Shown piece after piece: positions 34,644 to 46,370 of a DNA stretch of 64,000 nucleotides. Under the pieces are notes generated by a model. That model was not told where the DNA came from, did not search any database, and saw only the letters and a list, made by a program, of their open reading frames with translations. The position numbers were made by a program, and so were the translations under genes. Origin of the DNA: Allium sativum (Eukaryota; Streptophyta; Magnoliopsida; Asparagales; Amaryllidaceae); NCBI GenBank assembly GCA_030737875.1, contig CM060915.1:572120577-572184576 (forward strand). Reading direction: 5' to 3'. The first letter of the stretch is position 1, and each line of letters starts with the position of its first letter.

Positions 34644-37500
34644 TGTAACGACCCAGAAAATCTGAACCAATTAAAATTTTTTAAATTGGCTAAATTAATG
34701 GATTTTAAATATTTAAAATAAATATTTTAAATAATGGCAATGAAAACTGAGTTTGAATCGACATTTGAAAACGAATATAATTAATTATAATTATATATAG
34801 AATTGAAAATGGCGCGGTAGTTCGATTTCAAACTTCAATTGAATATACCGGGTGCAAAACAATCTGGATTTTAGTGAAACCAAAAATAATGGAATCTAAT
34901 TGATAATATCTTTCCAATGAATCTGACCAATCGAAATTTGATAGCGGGAATCAAAAGATATGTCCAGTTGAAAATTCTGAATAGTCGCTATGGAATCCAG
35001 GCCCTTAAAAATGGACATTTTGCAAATGACCTCGGATTTCGACGAAACCACTTTTGTTGGATCCGCAGGGTCAAGTTATTGTTAGGTTTCAAATTTCATA
35101 ATTTTTCGAATCAATATGTGAGCGTGGCAAAGGAAAACGCGTTTGACCAGTTTCTGTTGATTTTAATCGACTGGAAATTGGCCATTTTTCCAACGGCCTC
35201 AGAATTCGACGAAACTAGTTTTGTTAGGACCGTATCGTCAGTACGAAGCTAGAAAATATTTTTCTGGAATTTTTTTAGTTAGTATGTGACCCCGGTAATT
35301 TGAAATGTGCGTTTAAAATTCAATATAGTGATTTAAATGAAAATTCAAAAGGAAACTGATTGTAACGATCAAATCAGCTTGCGATACATATCCCATTGTG
35401 TTCGGAATGGGGGTAAAACGCTATGGGCGACAGGCGGTGGGCCTCGTTTCGAGGTCGTATGTGAAAGTCAACCTTTTTGCAAAATTAAATAATTAAATAA
35501 TAAAAAGGAAAAAAAATAATTTAATTCCCTCTCTTTATTTTCCCTTTCTGCCCCCCCCCCCCCCCCGATTTCATTAATCAGAAGACAAAAAAAAAAAAAG
35601 AAGAAGAACGGAGCAGCAGCGACCTCGATCCGCCGTTCAGCCACCAGAAGGCGCCATCGCCTCGTCGAAGAGACCCCCCCGCCTCCGCCTGTCCCCCTCC
35701 ATCGATCGAAGTCCCGAGCCGAACCCCACTCGCGACGCATCCGCCTTTCCCCGTTCGAAGCCCTAGCGCCGCCTTGCCCAGTTCGAGACCACGGAAGCGC
35801 CGCCCCCCCTAGAAGCCAGCTCCGACGAAGACGACGCCTTCCCCCCTCGTCGCTGATAACAGTAAGTGTTATTTTATTTTTATTTTTAATTCTGATTTTT
35901 TTTTTTAAATTTAAATTTCGATTTAAAAAAAAACAGTATTCTCTTTTTTTTAAAATCGAAATTTAAATCTAGAAAAAAAAAATCAGAATTAAAGCCTTTC
36001 AAAAATCTGTTTTAATCCTTTATAAAAATCAGTTTTTAAATCCTAAAAAAAACAGTATTCTTTCTTTTTAAAGTTTAAAATCAATTCAGTTTTAAAACCT
36101 TTTTAAAATCAGTTTTTAAATCATTTTTAAAATCAGTTTTTAAATGCTTTTTCAAAATCAGTTTTACATCTTTTTAAAATTCAGTTTAAAATTCTCTTTT
36201 TTTTAAAAAAATCGATATTTAAATCTAAAAAAAAAAATCAGAATTAAAAATAAAAATAAAATAACACTTACTGTTATCAGCGACGAGGGGGGAAGGCGTC
36301 GTCTTCGTCGGAGCTGGCTTCTAGGGGGAGGCGGCGCTTCCGTGGTCTCGAACTGGGCAAGGCGGCGCTAGGGCTTCGAACGGGGAAAGGCGGATGCGTC
36401 GCGAGTGGGGTTCGGCTCGGGACTTCGATCGATGGAGGGGGACAGGCGGAGGCGGGGGGGTCTCTTCGACGAGGCGATGGCGCCTTCTGGTGGCTGAACG
36501 GCGGATTGAGGTCGCTGCTGCTCCGTTCTTCTTTTTTTTCTTTTTTTTTGTCTTCTGATTAATGAAATCGGGGGGGGGGGGGGGGCAGAAAGGGAAAATA
36601 AAGAGAGGGAATTAAATTATTTTTTTTCCTTTTTATTATTTAATTATTTAATTTTGCAAAAAGGTTGACTTTCACATACGACCTCGAAACGAGGCCCACC
36701 GCCTGTCGCCCATAGCGTTTTACCCCCATTCCGAACACAATGGGATATGTATCGCAAGCTGATTTGATCGTTACAATCAGTTTCCTTTTGAATTTTCATT
36801 TAAATCACTATATTGAATTTTAAACGCACATTTCAAATTACCGGGGTCACATACTAACTAGAAAAATTCCAGAAAAATATTTTCTAGCTTCGTACTGACG
36901 ATACGGTCCTAACAAAACTAGTTTCGTCGAATTCTGAGGCCGTTGGAAAAATGGCCAATTTCCAGTCGATTAAAATCAACAGAAACTGGTCAAACGCGTT
37001 TTCCTTTGCCACGCTCACATATTGATTCGAAAAATTATGAAATTTGAAACCTAACAATAACTTGACCCTGCGGATCCAACAAAAGTGGTTTTGTCGAAAT
37101 CCGAGGTCATTTGCAAAATGTCCATTTTTAAGGGCCTGAATTCCATAACGACTATTCAGAATTTTCAACTGGACATATCTTTTGATTCCCGCTATCAAAT
37201 TTCGATTGGTCAGATTCATTGGAAAGATATTATCAATTAGATTCCATTATTTTTTGTTTCACTAAAATCCGGATTGTTTTGCACCCGGTATATTCAATTG
37301 AAGTTTGAAATCGAATTATCGAACTACCGAGCCATTTTCAATTCTATATATAATTATAATTAATTATATTCGTTTTCAAATGTCGATTCAAACTCAGTTT
37401 TCATTGCCATTATTTAAAATATTTATTTTAAATATTTAAAATCCATTAATTTAGCCAATTTAAAAATTTTAAATTGGTTCAGATTTTCTGGGTCGTTACA
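34644..37500. mobile_element. Element E: palindromic element of two inverted LTR segments
   Basis: Two arms of about 1.28 kb (34644 to about 35924, and about 36210 to 37500) are inverted copies with only scattered mismatches, around a T/A-rich centre of about 285 bases. Each arm begins at the outer edge with TGTAACGACCCAG, the coding-strand start of the LTR family also seen in F and H, and runs inwards through U3 into a GC-rich leader-like part ending CAGTAAGTG. TTACT flanks both sides (34639-34643 and 37501-37505), and the matching site in the other D LTR is uninterrupted. No primer site, polypurine tract or coding region is seen; the 111-codon open frames in each arm mirror each other and look incidental. 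Confidence 0.9.
35887..36190. repeat. Centre of element E: nested inverted copy and T-rich repeats
   Basis: About 45 bases at 35950-35993 are an inverted copy of the inner end of the left arm (35887-35935), so that short segment is present three times. The rest (about 36000-36180) holds roughly five copies of an AAATCAGTTTTTAAAT-like unit. Confidence 0.7.
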
Positions 37501-38159
37501 TTACTACACTGCACCGCACCAGTCACCCTATTGTTTGATCCCACTTGCTTCACACAGAAACTTTATAAATAGCCTTACGTACCCCTAGCTGACTACATAG
37601 GTGTCGTCTGCCCCTATCTCCACTAGGTGTACCCCACTACCCACTTTCGATCAGCTCCCTACTCGTAGATACCCGTGCTGGCCCCACAGTGGGTGTATCA
37701 CTCCCCTAAAGTGGCAACCCGATACAACTTGAGAATGCACGGCTTATACCTACACGATGCAACAACGTTTTATCTACCAGCCCGGGTCCACACACGCATA
37801 TGAAACCCGTTGGACTTGCGTTGCCACCGCTCCCCGTTTTGGCCTCTTACAGTCAAACCCAGCATGCGTGTCCCGTCCTCGACTTGGGTCGAGCCCACAA
37901 AGATACGTTTGGGATACTGGTCGAAATGGGCCCCCACAAGCTACCCACCTAAGCTTGTCACTAGTATATCCCACTTAACCCTCTTAGTCATGTTCATTTA
38001 CATGTGTGTTTGGTTAAGTCTTACTAATCATATTTCACATGCCACTAAGGGCACCCCCTAGATTCCTCGTGCCACCCAAGGCACCTACTTAACCCCCATG
38101 TCCCACTTTACATGTTTATCTGGTTAAGTATTTCTTAATTCATTCAGGCCATAACCTCA

Positions 38160-38380
38160 TAAAGACCTCTCACATTAGACTGGCATTTATGGCAGCTGGA
38201 TTTGCCGGGAGGGTCCGGGCAGTCTTACACCATAAAAGAGTCTAACCTCGTGTCTTTACAACTGTTATGCTTTAGTTTTGGCCTAGGACCTCTCACATTG
38301 GGCTGACATTTGTGACCACTGGATATGCCGGGCGGGTCCGGGCAGGTTTACGTCACAAACGAGTTCAACCTCGTGTCCTA
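38160..38380. repeat. Duplicated conserved LTR hairpin, element D 5' LTR
   Basis: Same pair as at 27144-27364. Copy 2 has an extra change, giving TTGGGCT/AGTTCAA with two G-T pairs. Confidence 0.82.
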
Positions 38381-39424
38381 AGCATTGATTAACACTTAAA
38401 ATATTTTACCCCAGTTTTAATAATTCCCTATTCAAATTATTAATTAAGTCAACTTTTAATGATGTCCATAATTGACTCAATTATGGCCATCCACTTATGG
38501 CATGCAAAATCATATCAATTTCACCCCAACTTTTTAATATTAAATCCTTAATATTACCCCTACCCCACGTTTATACGTTCGCTTATTCAACGCACAATAT
38601 AGGCTAGACTTGAATAGTCTAACACATAGCACAAAGATAAATTATCACAACATACAGACAATTAAAATAAATCTAATCATAATAGGGGTGAAACTTGCAT
38701 AAACTACACATGTTAAGGATCAAAAGGTGTCAACTTGTTAAATGTCTCAATTTACATGATATGATCATAGCCCAAATCTATACATAAACTTGCATATGGG
38801 GTTTTTAGGCAACATAATGATGGTGTGAACTAGCATAGGATATCACATATATCATAGCATAATTCTAGATGTCATAATAGATGTCATGGCATATTTTCAT
38901 AGCTTTTCTAATCAATCTAACTTGCATATGTGACTTGTCATATAGATCAACATAACCCAAACATGATGATTTAATTAATATGAACTAGCTAGCATAGATG
39001 GTAACATCATGGCCTTTTTAACATGTATGATTTGTCACAACTTAGCATAGAAACTTTCAACATACATAACGTCAACATAGCATGATTTACAACATATAAG
39101 ATATCATCATCACATAACATTGGATATACAACATACATGATAGCAAAAGGGGTTTACAACAACATATATGATAATTCACATCATCTACTCATAATCCATT
39201 CATAACTCAATCTAATTAAAATAATAATAATCTTGTTAAGATCATCATACTCACAATTTAGAGAAGAAAAGAGAGAGTTTTGCTTTGCTTTAGGGTTGAG
39301 AGAATTAGAATTGAATTAGCTTTTCTTCTTTCTTAGTTGGCGGCGGCTCCATTGATTTCCATGGCGACGGTATGACGGTAACTATTCTATTTTTCTTGTG
39401 AATTAGGGTGAGAGACTACCTAGG

Positions 39425-39432
39425 TATTTATA
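39425..39432 (-). promoter_or_regulatory. TATA box of element D
   Basis: TATAAATA on the minus strand in the 5' LTR. Confidence 0.7.
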
Positions 39433-39935
39433 GAGTTAGGATTTATTTTAGACCGTCAGATTATCTCATAATTAATCCTAGCCAACCAGATTAGGTCAGA
39501 AACCCTAATGGCATTAGCCCATTAAAAACAGTCAGCCAGAAACCCTTACCGCCAGACCAGTTCGACACCCAGGTCGACTGCGCAGTCGACCTGGTCCCTG
39601 GGGTGTCGACTGCCCAGTCGACTCCCCCTGGGGTGTCGACTGCCCAGTCGACTCCCCAGTCGACCTGGGGCGCTGGGCGGGAAATTTCCCGCCTAGCCTG
39701 TTTGACTTCGAATTTTGAATTTTAAATTTCCTGCTAGTTGTTTTAAGTTTTCAGAAACTTCCGATGGCCATAACTTCTTCATACGAAGTCCAAATCACAC
39801 AAACTCGGACTCTATTTCAACTAGAATTCTGAGACGAACACAATGGCACAACCCGTTTCCCACAATTCTCACGTCTGAGATTAGTTATTCTTTAATTTGT
39901 GAATATTAATATTATCTGAATTACGGGGTGTTACA

Positions 39936-40160
39936 TTCAGCAAATGTCTCTGATCCGTGAAAAGGCTTTCCACCCATTGCTCGAAAGTCTTTGCATATCT
40001 TTTAAAAATTATCAACACGGGGAGGGGGAGGAGGAGGAGCGGCTGCAGTTGGGGGAGGAGGGATGTCTGCTGGGCCTATGGTAGTGGCCCTAGCCTCCAG
40101 ATACCTTCTGAACTAGGTTGGTATCGGCATTCCCTCGGGTATCTCGGGCAACCCAGACAT
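39936..40160 (-). pseudogene. Element C: gag N-terminus
   Basis: The minus strand starts at an ATG (40158-40160) and resembles the first 70 residues of the A and D gag proteins, including the Pro-rich linker. Two in-frame stops are present, at 40113-40115 and 40002-40004. The first five bases are the TTCAG duplication made by element D. It joins 25916 when D is removed. Confidence 0.87.
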
Positions 40161-40338
40161 GCTAAAAAGAAAATAGAGAATTCGAAAGGAAGATATATGG
40201 CTCTTGGGGGTTATGTTTTTTAAACAAACTTTTCTCTTGAAAATACTCTCCTTAAAACATACTTTTGAAAGTATTTCTTTATAAAATGCTTTTGAAAAAT
40301 AGTTTTTCAAAATCTCTTATCTGTTCTGTTAACCTTCA
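40161..40338 (-). other. Element C leader
   Basis: Untranslated sequence between primer site and gag, similar to the leaders of A and D. Nothing else is seen. Confidence 0.6.
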
Positions 40339-40350
40339 GCTCTGATACCA
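40339..40350 (-). other. Primer binding site, element C
   Basis: TGGTATCAGAGC on the minus strand, two bases from the LTR. Confidence 0.9.
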
Positions 40351-41589
40351 CATGTAACACCCACATCCATTAATGTCACTCTCAAAGGGAATGCATTAAT
40401 TTTCATGGAGTATTATTTATGAATAGAACAGAATATAACAAGATAAATACATATATTGGTACTTGAAAATTTTAAAACAACCTTTATTGCAGCGGAGAAA
40501 TAGTTTGATTACATCAATAAGTAAAACCAAGTACACTTAGTAACCACCTTGACAAATTGTTTTCTGAGTACATAAAGTAAAAAAGCATAACCCCAACATA
40601 AGTAGCCATAAAAGAGATGAGTTGAACTTTACTTTCAGCAATCCAAGCACTTCCAAAGAGAGAGAAAGATCCAAATCAAGCTCCACTAGCACTAGTCCAA
40701 CCCTGAGAATCTTGGAGGGGGGGGGGGAAAGGAAGAAAAGAGGCGAAAACAAAGGGGGTCAGACATAAAGTCTGGCGAGTACCATAACTTTATCAATATA
40801 ATTATTAAAGTAATTAGGATAAGGCAAAAACTGGTAAAATAAGGAATGACTATGAAACTAGTGGGCAAGGCAAAACGAACAAAAGGAATATTCTGGCAAT
40901 AATCTTGCTCCTAGTCACTATAGGATAATTGCTATACTGCACCACTACTAGTCACCATAAAAGTTGATCCCGCCTACTGAACATAATAATCATAATGGTA
41001 GTCTCGTATACCCCTAACTGTCTTTATAGGTGTCGCCTCCCCCTATCTCCACTAGTTGTACCCACTACCCCATGCGATCGGCTTCCTAACTCATAGATAC
41101 GCATGCTGGTCCTATAGTGGGGTGTATCACTCCCCAAAGTGGCAACCCGATACCACTAAAGATGCACGACTTATATCTACACGATCCAACAACATCTTAC
41201 CTACCAGCCCGGCCTACGCACACACATGACCCTGTTGGACTTGCGTTGCCATCGTTAACCCGTTTTGACCTCTTACAATCAAACCCAGTTAGCGTGTCCC
41301 GTCCTCGATCTAACTCAAGCTCACAAAGATACTTAATGGGTTACTGGTTTGAAATGGGTCCCCCATGCTTGACACAAGCTTTCCACCTATGCTTCGTCCC
41401 CACTAGAATTTTCCACTTAACGCCCTTCTTATTCATGTCTTCTTACATGTTTCAATTTGGTTAAGTGTTTCTAATCGTATTTCACATGTCACCCATGTCA
41501 CCTACTTAACCCCCATGTCCCACCACATGTTTATCTTGGTTAAGTGTTACTTAATTCATTATAACTGTAACCTTGTAAGACCTTCCACA

Positions 41590-41784
41590 TTAGACTCTCG
41601 TTTGCAGTTGCTGGATTTGCCGGGCGGGTCCGGGCAGTCTTATACTGCAAACGTGTCTAACCTCGTGTCTTTACAACTGTTACGTATTTAATTTATGCCT
41701 TTGACCTCTCACATTAGACTACCGTTTGTGGTTGCTGGATTTTCCGGGTGGGTCCGGGCAGTCTTACACCACAAACGAGTCTAA
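41590..41784. repeat. Duplicated conserved LTR hairpin, element C 5' LTR
   Basis: Copy 1 (41590-41660): TTAGAC/GTCTAA and CGTTTGCAGT/ACTGCAAACG. Copy 2 (41714-41784): TTAGACT/AGTCTAA and CGTTTGTGGT/ACCACAAACG. Both inner stems are ten exact pairs although two positions differ between copies, each with its partner changed. Confidence 0.87.
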
Positions 41785-42439
41785 CCTCGCATCTTCGGCG
41801 TTTATTATTACAAATTATTTCACCCCAATATGAATTAATTATCCCTATTCAAATTTTCAATAATTTCCAAATTAATTATGTCCATAATTGTCACCTAAAT
41901 TATGTCCATACTCTTTAGGTATAAAATTTATACCAATCAATGTCTCAATTTAATTATATGCTTTTAAAGCCATTTTTTATACCAATTCACAATTTACATG
42001 ATTAATATTTTCCCAATGTCCCCACGCTATTCGTACGTTCAAATACGAAACATGTTAGACTCGCAAAGAGTCTAGCTTATATAAAAAAGAAACATCACAA
42101 CTTGCATAACACATAAAAAATAGATCTAACTTGCAAATAGAAATTTTAACATAAAATTGCATAGCCAATAATTTGCATAGACAATGGTCATATAGGATCA
42201 TATATTTACATAAACTACCATGGATCTAAATATAGATCTAAACATGAAATTGTGAACATGCATATATAAATTATGGGTCTCACTTAACTTGCATATGTGA
42301 ATATAATTTTCACCCAAAAATGTGAATATAGTTTTTCACCTAAACTTGCATATGGATTTCTATGACTTGCATATGAATTTATCACATGTTTTTGCATACA
42401 AACCAGCATATGTATATACATGATCCACATATAAACTTG

Positions 42440-42800
42440 TGTACAATTCACATATGGACTTGCATAAGATTCATATTCAAACTTGCATACGATTGAACAT
42501 CCCAAACTTGCATAAAATTCACATACGAATTAGCATATGATTTAACAACCCAAACTTGCATTAGATTCACATATGAATTAACATATGTAAAAACGGACTT
42601 GCATAAGATTCATATTCAAACTAGCATACGATTTAACATCCCAAACTTGCATAAAATTCACATATGAATTAGCATATGTAAAAACGGACTTGCATAAGAT
42701 TCACATACAAACTAGCATATGATTTAACATCCCAAACTTGCATAAGGTTTCACAAAAGAACTGGCATGTGATTTACATCCCAAACTTGCATAAAATGAAT
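42440..42800. repeat. Tandem array in element C LTR
   Basis: Units built on CCCAAACTTGCATAAAATTC, CACATATGAATTAGCATATG and AAACGGACTTGCATAAGATT recur with a longer period of roughly 115 bases. An AACTTGCATA core is shared with the array in element A. Confidence 0.7.
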
Positions 42801-43113
42801 CAAGTTAAACTGTATAATTGGACATATGAAGTAGATCTACCAATATAAGATAACAAAGTTAATCAACATCACGTGATTCAACAGACATGTTCTCATAATC
42901 CAATTATAACTCATCATAATTAATTTATTAATTATATTATGAAAGAAATAGTATTCACAAAGATAGGTTAGAGAAGAGAATGATTTGTTCGTCTTTTGAA
43001 TTGGAAGTCTGACTTGCTAAATCCTAAGCTTTAGGAAGGGAGGACTATCCTAGCAACAGCATGGTAGCCAAGAGACAAATTTTGTTTAGATTTAGGGTTT
43101 GAGTCTAGGCACT

Positions 43114-43121
43114 CTTTTATA
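43114..43121 (-). promoter_or_regulatory. TATA box of element C
   Basis: TATAAAAG on the minus strand in the 5' LTR. Confidence 0.6.
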
Positions 43122-44584
43122 GAAGTTTAAATCAACCTAAGCCGTTAGATTATCATAGGATCAATCCCAACCATCCAGACTAGATAGAGTTATCTAGAAC
43201 AGCCACATCAGCCCTAATGACTCAGCACAGAGTCAGAAATCGTCACATTTCAGATCTACCGGGGGGAGGGGGGTAGGTCGACCCCTTGGTCGGCCTGTAT
43301 AGGGTAGGTAGACCCCCAGGTCGACCTGGCCTTGGGCGGGAAAATTCCCGCCCAGCCTGCTCCCCTGTTTGAATTTTGAATTTCGAAATTTTATTCTGAA
43401 CTGTTTCAATTTATATAAAATTGCAGAAACTTCCGAGGGCCATAACTTCCTTATACGAAATCCGATTTACAAAAACTTGACTCTATTCCAAGTAGAATTT
43501 TGAGACGAACGCAATTGCATAACCCCTTTACCTTAATTCTCACTTTAATAATTAAGTATTCTTAAGATTGTTAATTTTAATATTCATTGAAAATTCAGGG
43601 TGTTACACCGGTCCTATCAGACCTATCCATCGGCTCCGTAGAGACCGATATAACCGAGGTGCCTCGCATTCCATCATCCACAAAGGTAAAAATAATATAC
43701 ATGTCAGGGCTTGTAAAACACCGACACCACCCATTGCTAGAAAGAAACATCATGTCCTCCTTAGGTTCCTTATCCCGTTTTTAACTCATTCCGAGGTGTG
43801 AGGCTCGCGAATCAACGCTATACAAAAAGCTACGCTATATTAAAGTCGTGCTTTGATCATCAACCATAAGACTCTGCTTTTCAACAAAAGCCTTGACCAT
43901 TGCGTCTCCGCATGCCACACAGGCAATTCACTCAATGCGACTGATTTCTATCGATATATAACCTCTGAGATCGTACGTTTCAGAGAAGGGCGTTAAGCAA
44001 GAGAATAAATTCTCCGCCGCCAAACAGATATATATTTACAGAATAAAATCCAATGTTAGACACACATCCATTTACAAGTTCATTCTGGGTCTAAACGAAA
44101 CCGGCGGCATCTTATTCCTCGTTCCATATGTCCAATATAGAAAAGAGGCCCTCGCACATCCCGACAATCAACCAGTATGTCCAGACCACTACCACTGTAA
44201 CCTCGTCAAAGGAGCTACCCATCTCAAAGGCATTAGTAGTAATCCACATGATGTGAAGATCACCGATCTTGCATCGTCTCTATATCTTCGACATTTATTC
44301 GTCGATCAATTATTTGAAATGAGAATTACCTCGGGATTTTCAAATAATTCACGTATACTAGAATTCAAAACAATTCTTTCCATGGTTAAATTATTCGACA
44401 TCCACATTTCAGTTCTTTAATATAATTTTCATGTCAAACACATTCAACCATCAAATATCAAGCAAACCAAGTAAAATTGGTTTATTTCCATTCCATATCG
44501 CTTATAATATTTTATAACGATATATCGCTATTTTTATTAATTTAAAAATAGCTCCATTTAATTAAACGACGTTTCAGGCCATAA

Positions 44585-45022
44585 CTGGCCTTAGCGCTGT
44601 TTTTCTCCAAATTTGATTCACACATTTCTCAAAATCTAACCGTCGGATCTTAATGAAGTTAAGTCCATTGGAAAGATCTCTCCAAAGCGAACCCAACGGT
44701 TTTGGTTTCAGGAAAATCCGATGGTCGGATCTCTCGATATAATCGTTTAAAGTTACGATTTCAAAACACGAACTACAGCGTCGTTATTCGTTTTATTTAA
44801 TTTATATTTATATATATATATATAATTCATTTTGGCACTGTTTTTATTCAGATTTGAATCACACAATCCAACCGTTGGATCCTAAAAAATTTATATCGTT
44901 GGAAAGATTTTTCCAAAGCGAACCCAACGGTTGCAGTTTCGGGAAAATCGGATGGTTGGATTTCTCGGTATAATCATTTAAAATTACGATTCCAAAACAG
45001 GAACTGCAGCTGCGCGATTCGT
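44585..45022. repeat. Tandem duplication in F LTR
   Basis: Two diverged copies share CCAAAGCGAACCCAACGGTT and a GGTCGGATCTCTCG / GGTTGGATTTCTCG block, separated by an AT repeat. Confidence 0.75.
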
Positions 45023-45769
45023 TTATTTTAATTTACATATATATATATATAATTCATTCGATGATTCCTATATCGTTTTTCACTTCAAATATTTCACTAA
45101 CGCCTTTAAATTTCAGAAAATTTCGCCATAACCTCCTTTGTATGGGAAGAGGTTTGGAAATTTATTGGGCAGTATTAGGCACCCAATAAATCCTAAAAAG
45201 CATACACATATTTATAGTGATATATTCCGGTGTCTATAGTGGAGTGTGTATAGATCATAACTCCAGAGAATAAATTCTCTCACTCTATAAATAGTTTTTG
45301 TGCCTTAATGCCTAGAGAGACGTGATTATTGTCATCTCCAGACCTGTGTGGGGTTTTTATTAATCTGGCAATTTACCGTTACATTTTATATAGTTCATAT
45401 CAGTCTTCAGTTCCACCTGAAATATAGTCATCTCCATACAAGCCTCTCGCTTGTATGGTAAATCTTCAACCTCGTCACGTAAGCTCCAAATGCTTATGTG
45501 GTATATGATAGGGTATGCTATCTTCAAGATGTATGCCATGTAGTGTAGTTCAAAAATTAATTGTTACTATACTATGGCGATGTTTATGATTTTACACAGA
45601 ACAACCAACACTTCGCATCCAATGGCATTCATAGGAGTTTATATAATAATAAAATCGCGCAACCAACTCGTTAAGGCTTACCTATTTGTCAGACACACAA
45701 ATATATTCTTTACTCAATAGCTAATACATCCTCCTATTCAACATAGGTATATATTTGCAAAGCTAAGCT

Positions 45770-46370
45770 AAAAATAATATTTCTAGCGAACAAATGTTTA
45801 TTTCAACACATGGTTATTTTTAACACTTCATACATAGGATAAAATTGATATTTTTGGCGAACAAAAATATGTTTCAAGATGTGTATTTTTAGTGAGTCGT
45901 ATACATGATAAAAATGATATTTTTATCGTTCAAAATATTTATTCAACACATGAATGTTTTTAGCACTTCATATTCACAGTAAAAATGTTAATTTTATTGT
46001 TCAATCCTTTTATTCAACTCCTGAATATTTCAACGCATGAATATTTCAAATAGTTCATACATATAATAAAAATGTCATTTTTATTGTTAAAACGATTTAT
46101 TTTAAATCCATACATAAGATAAAAATGTTATTTTTGGTGTTAAAACAATAATATTTTATATAGTCTGTATATATGATAAAAATGTGATTTTTATCTTTCG
46201 AAGAATTTATTCAACACATGAATTTCTCAACACATGAATATCTCAGCACATGAATATTTCCTATACTTCGTACGCAGTACAAAAATTTGATTTTTATTAT
46301 CCAAACTATTTATTCAACACATGAATTTAATTCAACACATGTAAATAATTCAAACACATGGATAATTCTG
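45770..46370. repeat. Diverged tandem array in F LTR
   Basis: Roughly eight units of 65 to 80 bases are built on ATAAAAATGTTATTTTTATT, TTTATTCAACACATGAATAT and a CTTCATACAT-like segment. It is old, because the units differ substantially. Confidence 0.65.

Larger units (their letters stand above)
25917..39935 (-). mobile_element. Element D: full-length Tekay-like gypsy element with broken gag-pol
   Basis: LTRs are 25917-28922 and 34072-39935, the latter interrupted by element E. Removing E leaves about 3.0 kb in each. Perfect TTCAG duplications (25912-25916 and 39936-39940) flank it within the gag of element C. Polypurine tract and primer site are present. The LTRs differ at scattered sites, so it is older than A. 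Gag-pol has two nonsense and two frameshift lesions. Confidence 0.95.
37501..39935 (-). repeat. Element D 5' LTR, part 2
   Basis: Resumes the D LTR after E (it matches 26484-28922) and ends GGGGTGTTACA. It holds the promoter of D (TATA at 39425-39432), GTCGAC palindromes (about 39565-39665) and the duplicated hairpin. No gene is seen. Confidence 0.94.
40353..43607 (-). repeat. Element C 5' LTR
   Basis: TGTAACACCC to GGGTGTTACA, 3.26 kb. The partner LTR is off the left edge. It holds ACTTAACC/GGTTAAGT stem-loops (about 41412-41548), the duplicated hairpin (41590-41784), a tandem array (about 42440-42800), a TATAAAAG box on the minus strand (43114-43121) and GTCGAC motifs (about 43270-43330). 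No gene is seen. Confidence 0.92.

Noticed and set aside
34917..35252. Open frame of 111 codons in each arm of element E (mirror copy 36884-37219)
   Set aside because: It lies in the U3 part of an LTR; the matching stretches of H and F do not keep it as a comparable open frame. It is duplicated only because the element is a palindrome.
35468..35740. Gly- and Arg-rich 90-codon frame on the minus strand in element E
   Set aside because: Produced by homopolymer and GC-rich leader sequence; no motif, and the mirrored copy is broken.
34644..37500. Element E as a DNA transposon with long terminal inverted repeats
   Set aside because: The five-base duplication, TG...CA ends and clear homology of the arms to gypsy LTRs in F and H fit retroviral-type integration better; no transposase is present.
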